Source of the DNA: Deltaproteobacteria bacterium
GTDB lineage: Bacteria; Desulfobacterota; Dissulfuribacteria; Dissulfuribacterales; UBA3076
Length of the DNA stretch: 10,311 bases
Direction: 5' to 3'
NCBI GenBank assembly: GCA_027004315.1
Contig: JALTHV010000380.1
Location: 1 to 10,311 of the forward strand
Shown here: piece after piece, positions 1-5,527 of the stretch
Position numbering within the stretch: the first letter of the stretch is position 1
Layout of the letters: every line of letters starts with the position of its first letter
The notes under the pieces: model-generated
What the model saw: only the letters and a program-made list of their open reading frames with translations
Database searches by the model: none
What the model was told of the DNA's origin: nothing
Translations under genes and position numbers: made by a program

Positions 1-44
1 GATCTATCTCTTGGCCCTGCCCATATGCAGGCGAGCCTGATCAT

Positions 45-121
45 TGGTACGCCCGGAGGGATTCGAACCCCCGACCTACGGATTCGTAGTCCGGCGCTCT
101 ATCCAGCTGAGCTACGGGCGC
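45..121 (-). tRNA. tRNA-Arg (anticodon ACG), CCA end encoded
   Basis: Read on the minus strand, the 77 nt fold into a standard cloverleaf. The 7-bp acceptor stem (GCGCCCG with CGGGCGT) closes with a G-U pair. The D arm contains TAGCTCAGCTGGATAGAGC and the anticodon loop is CTACGAA, giving anticodon ACG (arginine, CGN codons, first A probably edited to inosine by TadA). The T arm contains GGTTCGAATCC. The discriminator base is A, and the CCA tail is encoded at 45-47, so CCA addition would be needed only for repair. The gene lies downstream of the M3-like peptidase gene on the same strand, about 150 nt away, and probably has its own promoter. Confidence 0.97.
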
Positions 122-131
122 ATTCAGACAC

Positions 132-160
132 ATGATATAGAGTAACTATCCAGACAACAG
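132..160 (-). promoter_or_regulatory. Possible sigma70-type promoter for tRNA-Arg
   Basis: On the minus strand a TATCAT hexamer (132-137, 4 of 6 matches to TATAAT) ends 10 nt before the tRNA 5' base, the right place for a -10 box. A weak -35 (CTGTTG, 155-160) lies 17 nt further upstream; TTGTCT at 152-157 matches better but leaves only 14 nt of spacing. The surrounding 122-204 stretch is AT-rich and holds no gene. Support is positional and motif-based only. Confidence 0.28.
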
Positions 161-204
161 AGAGTCATCATAGATATAATCTCTATCTTACTGGACTGCA
201 AGTT

Positions 205-237
205 AAAAAAAACAGCAAAAAGTCATCTTACTTTCTG
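205..237 (-). terminator. Weak Rho-independent terminator candidate after the M3-like peptidase gene
   Basis: Read on the minus strand, CAGAAAGT and ACTTT...CTG can form a short, AT-rich, bulged stem around an AAGATG loop. It is followed directly by a run of eight T (205-212). It begins about 35 nt after the stop codon of the peptidase gene, the expected place for the end of the thi4-to-peptidase transcript. The stem is weak, so efficiency is doubtful. Apart from this and the possible tRNA promoter, nothing else was seen in the 150-nt gap 122-271. Confidence 0.35.
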
Positions 238-271
238 GCAGCAGGGCACCAAACAGGATGGAGGGTTTCAG

Positions 272-1750
272 TTACGTGCCAGGCAACAGGGCAGATATAC
301 TACAGGGCCTGCAATCAGCCCAGGAGAGGCCCAAGGTATCTTTGAGAAAGCCTGTCAGGTCAAGCCTGTTCCCATTGTGCCACCAATTCTGAAGGATGTT
401 ACTGGTCTTGGGTTCCAGAAACCAGTTATCTCCTATAGTCTCTTTCAGATATCTCCAGAGACTGATAGAGCCTATAAATGCCTGAAAGTAGTCCAGAGAG
501 TAAAAGTCAGGCATGAGATCAAAGAGGTAGGTCTTTGGATCATAGTAAAAGCCTGTCTCTTTCTGCATTATCTCTGAATAGAGGTCCTGTCCCTCTTTCA
601 GACGCCCAAGACGGAAATTCTCTACTTCAATTACCAGTTTGGCACCGTAACGGCGGGTCAAGGTGAGCATCTTTAGGGCATGGGCACGCGATATGGTCTG
701 GGCATCTCCAGGAGACAGGCCCAAGACCACTTCCAGAAACTCTCTGGACATACACATCCTCTGAAAGAGAAAGGCAAAGGTCTCTGATAGGGCCTCTGAC
801 TGAAAGAAGTCCTTTTCTTCAGGGGGTAGCTTTGGATCTGTGTAGATAAAGCTCATGGCATGTCCAAGTTCGTGGAAGAGGGATTCCATGTCCAGCCATC
901 CTCTGAGAGGACCTATGATGACGTGCACCTCTCCTGGTATATCTACAGGGATGCAGTAAGACTGACGACCAGACATACCTTCAGAGTGTATATGGAGGGC
1001 GGGATTTTCAAGGAGATCCATTCCCCATCTCTGGAAAAACTTCATGATCTTCTCTATGGTGAGCCCTTGAGGAAAGAGATGGTCCATATAGCGGAGCCCT
1101 AAGAGGTATATGGCATCAAAACGAGAGGCCTTCTCCAGAGATAGGCCAGTGACTGTGCCCAGCCAGGGAGAGATAAGCTCTCTGTATGTCTCTCGGGTCT
1201 CGCTGAGGAAATTCCTGGCATAAGAGCTGGACTCTGTCAGGGAAATGCCCCTTCTTTCTTCACAGAAGGCCATATATCCAGGATAGCCAAGCTCGTATTC
1301 CAGTACATTAAAAAGGGCCTTCCATGACCCATAACTAAAAGGGGTCAAAAATGCACAGAGAGAGTGGACTTCTCTTGCCATAGCAGCCCTGGTCTTACTG
1401 TCACTGGTATCCTGAGACCATGTAATTACCTCAGTAAACGGGACCTCTTGGGCATTCACCTTGGCCCTGGCCCCCCGCATCCAGTTATTAAGTAGGGCCT
1501 GAAATGGCTCTACTCTTGAGCGAATAAAGTGGTCAATTGCCTGGTAATAGACATGGCTGGCAGGTCCTGTTGTCCCAAAGGTGCGTCTTATTGCATCAAT
1601 ATCACTTAAACTGATATTACAGGCATCTAATGGAGTCTTCTCTGTCCCAAGGTGTAGAGAGAGGTCACGTCTCCTCCATTTCTTGGTTATGGCCAGGAGC
1701 CTCTCTATCCATTTACCAGAGCTGCAATCTTGAGGTCTTGGAATAGCCAT
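272..1750 (-). CDS. M3-like (thimet oligopeptidase / oligoendopeptidase F type) zinc metallopeptidase
   Basis: This 492-residue protein is probably a cytoplasmic zinc peptidase that cleaves peptides; no signal peptide or membrane segment is visible. The gluzincin motif HELGHA is at residues 293-298, so H293 and H297 would bind zinc and E294 would be catalytic. The SEALSET segment (318-324) matches the position of the third ligand in family M3, making E319 the likely ligand (E323 is the alternative). Further on, PDFYSLDYFQAFIGS (residues 414-428) resembles the Tyr-rich substrate-binding segment of M3 enzymes. At 492 residues it is shorter than typical PepF (about 600). The ATG overlaps the 3' end of lgt by 38 nt and has a purine-rich AGGAAAGAGAG just upstream, which supports this start and suggests translational coupling. 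It is the last protein gene of the run. The catalytic class is well supported; substrate and exact subfamily are not. Confidence 0.85.
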   Translation of the reverse strand: MAIPRPQDCSSGKWIERLLAITKKWRRRDLSLHLGTEKTPLDACNISLSDIDAIRRTFGTTGPASHVYYQAIDHFIRSRVEPFQALLNNWMRGARAKVNAQEVPFTEVITWSQDTSDSKTRAAMAREVHSLCAFLTPFSYGSWKALFNVLEYELGYPGYMAFCEERRGISLTESSSYARNFLSETRETYRELISPWLGTVTGLSLEKASRFDAIYLLGLRYMDHLFPQGLTIEKIMKFFQRWGMDLLENPALHIHSEGMSGRQSYCIPVDIPGEVHVIIGPLRGWLDMESLFHELGHAMSFIYTDPKLPPEEKDFFQSEALSETFAFLFQRMCMSREFLEVVLGLSPGDAQTISRAHALKMLTLTRRYGAKLVIEVENFRLGRLKEGQDLYSEIMQKETGFYYDPKTYLFDLMPDFYSLDYFQAFIGSISLWRYLKETIGDNWFLEPKTSNILQNWWHNGNRLDLTGFLKDTLGLSWADCRPCSISALLPGT

Positions 1751-2564
1751 TTTTTTCTCTCTTTCCTAAAACCCACCAGAGGAATAGGCCAGGTACAAAA
1801 AGGGCCAGGCTCAATATCTGCCCCATGGTCACCCATCCCCACAGGATATAACCCAACTGGGGATCTGGCTCTCTAAAGAACTCTACTATTATACGAAATA
1901 TAGCATAGAGCATCAGGAAGAGGGCCAATTTTCTTCCATGGGGCCACGGTCTATGGCGAAGAGGCCACAGGATAATAAAGAGCACTAGACCCTCAAGCAG
2001 GGCCTCATAGAGCTGAGATGGATGCCTGGGCACAGGCCCTCCCTCTGGAAAGACCATGGCCCATGGTACATCTGTGGGCCGACCAAAGAGCTCCCCATTG
2101 ATAAAATTCCCTATACGTCCCAGGCCAAGGCCTATAGGGGCAGTAACCACAAAGCGGTCTGACCACTTCCAGAAGTCCATGGCATGGGTCCTACAGTACA
2201 GCCATCCGGCAAAGATGGCCCCTGTTGCCCCACCATGAAAGGACATGCCTCCATGCCAGACGGCAATGATCTCTTTTGGATTATCAAGGTAATATGGAAG
2301 GTTGTAGAAGATTACATAGCCCAATCTACCTCCAAAGATGACCCCAAGTACCAGATAGAACAGCAATTCGTCCAGTTGGCTTAATTGTGATATACTAGAT
2401 TTCTGTCTGGAATCTGGAGGGAGGGCCTGAAGATCTTCAAAGATCTGTCTGCGCACCAATAGATAGCTGGCCCCAAAGCCCAACAGGTACATAAACCCAT
2501 ACCAATGGAGTGACACAGGACCAATATGGACCATGACGGGATCAATCTTTGGATATGGGATCAT
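1713..2564 (-). CDS. lgt: Prolipoprotein diacylglyceryl transferase (Lgt)
   Basis: Lgt is an inner-membrane enzyme that moves diacylglycerol from phosphatidylglycerol to the lipobox cysteine of prolipoproteins, the first step of lipoprotein maturation. In the 283-residue form, HGGMSFHGG contains H110 (E. coli H103), GRIGNFINGELFGRP contains R150, N153 and E158 (E. coli R143, N146, E151), and RIIVEFF contains R224 and E228 (E. coli R239, E243). The LHWYGFMYL segment near the N-terminus and several hydrophobic membrane spans are typical. An ATG at 2615 in the same frame would add 17 residues. I prefer the ATG at 2564 because MIPYPKIDPVMVHIGPV lines up with the family N-terminus and a purine-rich AAAGAG lies 5 nt upstream. 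This start overlaps the preceding small gene by 23 nt; the 3' end overlaps the peptidase gene by 38 nt. Confidence 0.96.
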   Translation of the reverse strand: MIPYPKIDPVMVHIGPVSLHWYGFMYLLGFGASYLLVRRQIFEDLQALPPDSRQKSSISQLSQLDELLFYLVLGVIFGGRLGYVIFYNLPYYLDNPKEIIAVWHGGMSFHGGATGAIFAGWLYCRTHAMDFWKWSDRFVVTAPIGLGLGRIGNFINGELFGRPTDVPWAMVFPEGGPVPRHPSQLYEALLEGLVLFIILWPLRHRPWPHGRKLALFLMLYAIFRIIVEFFREPDPQLGYILWGWVTMGQILSLALFVPGLFLWWVLGKREKNGYSKTSRLQLW

Positions 2565-3003
2565 TATCACTCTTTTCTTTATGGTCTCTGAGACTAATAA
2601 CTCGTGATCCAGCACCGGGCCTGGGCCGTTCTGGTCCTGGCCGATTAGGCCCCCTCTGGGGAGATATAGCCTCTCGCCTGATCAAGAGGGTATTTAACAG
2701 GCTATGATATTGTTGAATTAGTACAGGATTGAGGTCTGTCTCCAGGACAAAACAGGACAGATGGTTTCGCTGGATCCGAATAGAGGAAGTGCTCAGGACT
2801 GTAAAGAAATGAGGCTGTATAATAAGACGGTGTTCCTTGTCATATAGTACAGTACATGGGAAATAGAGGTCAAAAAAGGCCGCCTTTTCCAGGGCAAAGA
2901 TTGCCGTCTCGGTCTGACGATTATACCTGATTTCTCCCAGCATTAATCCAAGTCCATCTACATCAACTAATACCAGCTCTCTGGCGTCTTGACGTAGCTT
3001 CAT
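2542..3003 (-). CDS. Unrecognised small protein with Pro/Arg-rich tail
   Basis: I do not recognise this 153-residue protein. Residues 1-113 look like a folded, mixed alpha/beta domain with several hydrophobic strands (for example ELVLVDVDGLGLMLGEI and HRLIIQPHFFTVLS) and a helix near 92-111. Residues 114-135 form a low-complexity Pro/Arg/Gly segment (PQRGPNRPGPERPRPGAG), followed by a charged tail. There is no signal peptide, membrane span, Cys-rich motif or obvious catalytic signature. The basic tail could contact nucleic acid or a membrane surface, but that is speculation. It lies 120 nt downstream of pcnB, has AAAGGT about 9 nt before its ATG, and overlaps the start of lgt by 23 nt. Co-translation with lgt is therefore likely. 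The tight packing argues that it is a real gene rather than chance. Confidence 0.72.
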   Translation of the reverse strand: MKLRQDARELVLVDVDGLGLMLGEIRYNRQTETAIFALEKAAFFDLYFPCTVLYDKEHRLIIQPHFFTVLSTSSIRIQRNHLSCFVLETDLNPVLIQQYHSLLNTLLIRREAISPQRGPNRPGPERPRPGAGSRVISLRDHKEKSDNDPISKD

Positions 3004-3123
3004 ATCTTTTACCTTTATGGTTACTGAGTTGGTATGCCTACCTGGGTAAGGTGCCTGATTTTGTGCATCAAATTATGCCCCTTAGACCATGAGAAGGGCT
3101 GGCCGGGGATGGAACAGTTAGCC

Positions 3124-4470
3124 TCAATGGGCAGCATGCCTGGTCACATAGGACTGCCCTCTAGAGTATCTATTTAGTGGTCTTGTCCCTGAGATAGGGT
3201 GCGAATCAGGGTCTATGACCTGGAAGCCCAGTATCTCCTGTACAAAATCATATAACATTATAGATTCCTGGAACATAGACTTTTTCCTGACCCGTTTGGG
3301 ACAGTTACCCCTTGAGATACATAGGGATATGGGCCACTGGGCAGACAATATCTGTGCCGTGGCATCTCTTACTGACTTCCTGAAGTCATAGGGATGAAGA
3401 GCTGAGTCTACCATGGCCCTTACCTTTTGTATAGGCCAGCTCAGATGGCTACTCTTTAGTCCCTGCCACTCTGACGTCACATAGAACCATGGGTATAGAA
3501 AAAGGGCCAGTATAAAGGCATCCCTGACCTTGATATTGTCTCTTATCATGCGATCAAGGCGGGCCAGGAGCCCAAAGAGTAATTTTTGTACCAGGTCTTC
3601 TTTGCCAGATCTAAGGCCTGAGACACAGCCAGGAAAGACAGAGGCAAACAGTCCGCTCTTGAGCATGAGCTCGGCCCATGGCCTGCTGTAGCCAGACCTT
3701 ATATCCTTGAGCCATTCGTCCCTTACTCTGGGGATGGCACAGAGACGGATCTTATCACTGTATCTGATTATGGCCTCCCAGGTATTGGGCTCTATGTCAA
3801 AGCCTGTCCTGGCTGCATGCCTTACTGCACGCATCATCCTTACTGGATCTCTCAGGAATCTCTGGCCAGGATCATTGCCTATGGCCCTGATGATTCCCTG
3901 CCTGAGGTCTGCCATGCCCCCTACATAGTCAATTATACTAAAGTCTTCTATGTTGTAGAAGAGTCCATTGATAGTAAGGTCTCTGCGAAAGGCGTCTTCG
4001 CAAGGTAGACCAAAGATATGGGCCTCTTCTATACCCTCTCTCAGGGCCTCCTGGTCATCGCATCTACTATGACGCCTAAAGGTAGAGACCTCTATTATCT
4101 TACCTCCACGAAAATAGACATGGACCAGCCTGAAACGCCTGCCAATGATCCGGCTATAATGGAAGAGTCTCTTTACCTCTTCAGGCCTGGCGTCTGTCCC
4201 GACATCAAAGTCCTTTGGACGTCTTCCCAGGAGCAGGTCCCTTACACCCCCACCTACCAGATAGGCTGTATAGCCATTGTCTTTCAGACGATAGAGGACC
4301 TTCAGGGCCTCTCTATCGATATTTTTCCGGCTTATGCAGTGTTCAGAGCGAGGAATTATCCTGGGCCGATAACCAGGGCCCTCAAACAGAAGGGACTGCC
4401 TGGCAGGAAGAGAGCTGTCCGATCTGGAAGATATCCTGACTCTTTTATAGCCTTTATAGCTGGGAGACAT
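3124..4470 (-). CDS. pcnB: Poly(A) polymerase I / tRNA nucleotidyltransferase family protein
   Basis: This class II nucleotidyltransferase adds nucleotides to RNA 3' ends without a template. Poly(A) polymerase tags RNAs for decay; its sister enzymes add CCA to tRNA. In the 448 residues, LVGGGVRDLLLGRRPKDFDVGTDA (71-94) is the catalytic core, with D87 and D89 as metal ligands and E127 (IIEVSTFRR) a likely third carboxylate. IIGRRFRLVHV (108-118) matches the signature used to tell bacterial poly(A) polymerases from CCA enzymes. RRDLTINGLFYN (162-173) and RFLRDPVRMMRAVRHAARTGF (204-224) are the nucleotide-recognition and neck motifs. Basic N- and C-terminal arms fit RNA binding. The gene starts 18 nt after thi4, with GAGG 4 nt before the ATG. 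Some delta-proteobacterial homologues with similar signatures act on tRNA, so adenylation of mRNA is likely but unproven. Confidence 0.88.
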   Translation of the reverse strand: MSPSYKGYKRVRISSRSDSSLPARQSLLFEGPGYRPRIIPRSEHCISRKNIDREALKVLYRLKDNGYTAYLVGGGVRDLLLGRRPKDFDVGTDARPEEVKRLFHYSRIIGRRFRLVHVYFRGGKIIEVSTFRRHSRCDDQEALREGIEEAHIFGLPCEDAFRRDLTINGLFYNIEDFSIIDYVGGMADLRQGIIRAIGNDPGQRFLRDPVRMMRAVRHAARTGFDIEPNTWEAIIRYSDKIRLCAIPRVRDEWLKDIRSGYSRPWAELMLKSGLFASVFPGCVSGLRSGKEDLVQKLLFGLLARLDRMIRDNIKVRDAFILALFLYPWFYVTSEWQGLKSSHLSWPIQKVRAMVDSALHPYDFRKSVRDATAQILSAQWPISLCISRGNCPKRVRKKSMFQESIMLYDFVQEILGFQVIDPDSHPISGTRPLNRYSRGQSYVTRHAAH

Positions 4471-4488
4471 CGATCCTCAATAGATACA

Positions 4489-5268
4489 TCACGAATTAAG
4501 TCTCTCGTCTATAAGCCTGGCTACTTGCTCGCCCGAAAGCAACATCCCCCCAAATATAGGCCCCATGCGAAATGACCCAAAAGTGGCATTGGCCGCCATG
4601 CCAGCAACAAAGACGCCAGGCAGGACCTCTCTGGTATTCTCTAGGGTAGTGTTTTCAGCAACATCTGCCCACATGGAGCGTTCTCCTATCACCTTACCTG
4701 TATCAGTAAAGAGCTTTGTGTCTCCTTTGCGCTGTATTATCTTGAGTACCTCTGTGGCATGCCCTGTACTCTCTACAATATATTTGGCCCTGACGGCCAG
4801 GGGATCTATATGCATGCCCAGTATATCTACAGGGGCCCAGTTTATTACCAGGCCTGTCACCCTGTTATCTCGGACCAATACGTCCTCTACTGTTATGAGA
4901 TTAAAGACCTTTACACCTGCCTTACAGGCAAGACTGGCCAGTGTGGTAGTACACTCCACAGAATCGGCCGTGTAGTATCCATCTTGTGCATCTTCTATAG
5001 CAATGCCGAGGTCCCTCAGGATAGCGGCCCCTTGTTCCTGGACCACTATCTCATTGAACATCATACCTCCGCCCCACATTCCTCCACCAATGCTGATCTC
5101 TCTTTCAAAGATAGCTACCTTATGTCCTTTCTGTGCAAGACGCAGGGCCGCCATAAGCCCAGATGGACCAGCACCGACAATGGCAACATCTAGCTCAAGA
5201 CAATCGGATATCTTGTTTAGAAAACGATTCAGGATAGCCCGACTGATTTTTATCTCATCCAAAGCCAT
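4489..5268 (-). CDS. thi4: Thi4-family thiamine thiazole synthase, His-type (sulfide-using)
   Basis: Thi4 makes the adenylated thiazole half of thiamine from NAD, glycine and a sulfur source. The 259 residues show an FAD/NAD-binding fold: VGAGPSG (31-37) is the dinucleotide motif and FERE (54-57) ends the second strand. GGGMWGGGMMF (61-71) is a family signature, and MGPIFGGMLLSG near the C-terminus is typical. In yeast Thi4 the sulfur comes from C205 in a suicide reaction. Here the aligned position is H153 (GMHIDP), with D155 and H170 (ESTGH) where the metal ligands of the archaeal enzyme lie. Such His-type enzymes are known to use free sulfide with iron and turn over repeatedly, which fits an anaerobic, sulfide-rich life. 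The start has a strong AGAGGAG 7 nt upstream. It is the first gene of the leftward run, with a promoter candidate about 20 nt before the RBS region. No TPP riboswitch was found. Confidence 0.92.
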   Translation of the reverse strand: MALDEIKISRAILNRFLNKISDCLELDVAIVGAGPSGLMAALRLAQKGHKVAIFEREISIGGGMWGGGMMFNEIVVQEQGAAILRDLGIAIEDAQDGYYTADSVECTTTLASLACKAGVKVFNLITVEDVLVRDNRVTGLVINWAPVDILGMHIDPLAVRAKYIVESTGHATEVLKIIQRKGDTKLFTDTGKVIGERSMWADVAENTTLENTREVLPGVFVAGMAANATFGSFRMGPIFGGMLLSGEQVARLIDERLNS

Positions 5269-5274
5269 AAATAG

Positions 5275-5283
5275 ACTCCTCTC
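5275..5283 (-). promoter_or_regulatory. Strong ribosome binding site of thi4
   Basis: On the minus strand GAGAGGAGT ends 6 nt before the ATG at 5268, leaving 7 nt after the AGGAG core. This is one of the best Shine-Dalgarno matches in the window and fixes the thi4 start. Confidence 0.8.
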
Positions 5284-5294
5284 AACTGGTTGAT

Positions 5295-5322
5295 ATTAGA
5301 TAAGCAATATGTAACTTCTCAA
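5295..5322 (-). promoter_or_regulatory. Sigma70-type promoter for thi4, inside the left inverted repeat
   Basis: On the minus strand the -35 hexamer TTGAGA (5317-5322, 5 of 6 matches to TTGACA) and the -10 hexamer TCTAAT (5295-5300, 5 of 6 to TATAAT) are separated by 16 nt. Transcription would start near 5288, giving a leader of about 20 nt that contains the thi4 RBS. The whole promoter lies within the left arm of the inverted-repeat element. In the right arm the same two hexamers occur facing the other way, but only 13 nt apart. Confidence 0.55.
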
Positions 5323-5385
5323 TAAGTGGAGGCCTCTTTTTGGTAACCGATTACAGGGTGCTTCTTTTTTCAACATGCTCTCGCC

Positions 5386-5428
5386 CCCTCACCATGCCCT
5401 CTCCCCAGGGGAGAGGGTTTGGTGAGGG
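5386..5428. repeat. GC-rich palindrome (REP-like hairpin)
   Basis: CCCTCACC (5386-5393) pairs with GGTGAGGG (5421-5428). CCCTCTCCCC (5397-5406) is complementary to GGGGAGAGGG (5408-5417), with a 3x3 internal loop (ATG against TTT) between the two stems and a very small apical loop. The words CCCTCACC, CCCTCTCCC and GGGAGAGGG are typical of dispersed palindromic repeats in many proteobacterial genomes. Neither side is followed by a T run, so it is not a standard intrinsic terminator. A strong RNA hairpin here may still protect or shorten the upstream glucan-operon transcript. Confidence 0.8.
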
Positions 5429-5527
5429 AGAAGACTGTATCGCCAGGACTTATTGAGAACTTACAGCAATGTCTAATAACTTACTGTGATCCTGCATTTT
5501 TGCAAGATATTATCTCAATTATGCACG

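Larger units (their letters stand above)
5294..5478. repeat. MITE-like element with terminal inverted repeats and internal palindrome
   Basis: The left arm 5294-5327 and the right arm 5448-5478 are imperfect inverted repeats. TTCTCAATAAGT matches exactly, GTAA(C/G)TTCTCAATAAGT matches at 16 of 17 positions, and the outer ends share TATTAGA. Between the arms are no ORFs, but there is a GC-rich palindrome at 5386-5428. Size (about 185 bp), non-coding content and TIR-like ends resemble a miniature inverted-repeat transposable element; both ends begin with TA, which would fit a TA-inserting (IS630/mariner-type) source. No clear longer target-site duplication is visible. The element fills most of the 259-nt gap between the second GT5 gene and thi4. 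It could instead be an intergenic regulatory structure; a genome-wide copy count would decide. Confidence 0.55.

Noticed and set aside
1..44. Start of a protein gene directly after the tRNA (ATG at 42-44, minus strand)
   Set aside because: The 14 open codons to the window edge abut the encoded CCA and have no ribosome binding site; too little sequence to support a gene.
45..121. tRNA-Arg as an attachment site for an integrated element
   Set aside because: No repeat of the tRNA 3' end, integrase or foreign-looking genes are present in the window.
2565..2615. N-terminal extension of Lgt from the ATG at 2615
   Set aside because: The extra 17 residues are not part of the family pattern, and the ATG at 2564 lines up with known Lgt starts.
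4018..4575. 185-codon plus-strand open frame opposite pcnB and the thi4 end
   Set aside because: It is antisense to two well-supported genes, has no family features, and its composition is what the complement of those genes gives.
5386..5428. Intrinsic terminator for the glucan operon
   Set aside because: The hairpin is strong, but no T run follows it in either direction, so it is listed as a palindromic repeat.
5269..5527. TPP riboswitch in front of thi4
   Set aside because: Neither conserved TPP-aptamer segment (CTGAGA, or the later ACCTGATCTGG-like block) is present on the minus strand; the gap is filled by the inverted-repeat element.
5480..5527. Small hairpin CTTGCA-AAAA-TGCAGG after the second GT5 gene as a terminator
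   Set aside because: The stem is only about 6 bp with a G-T pair and no T run follows.
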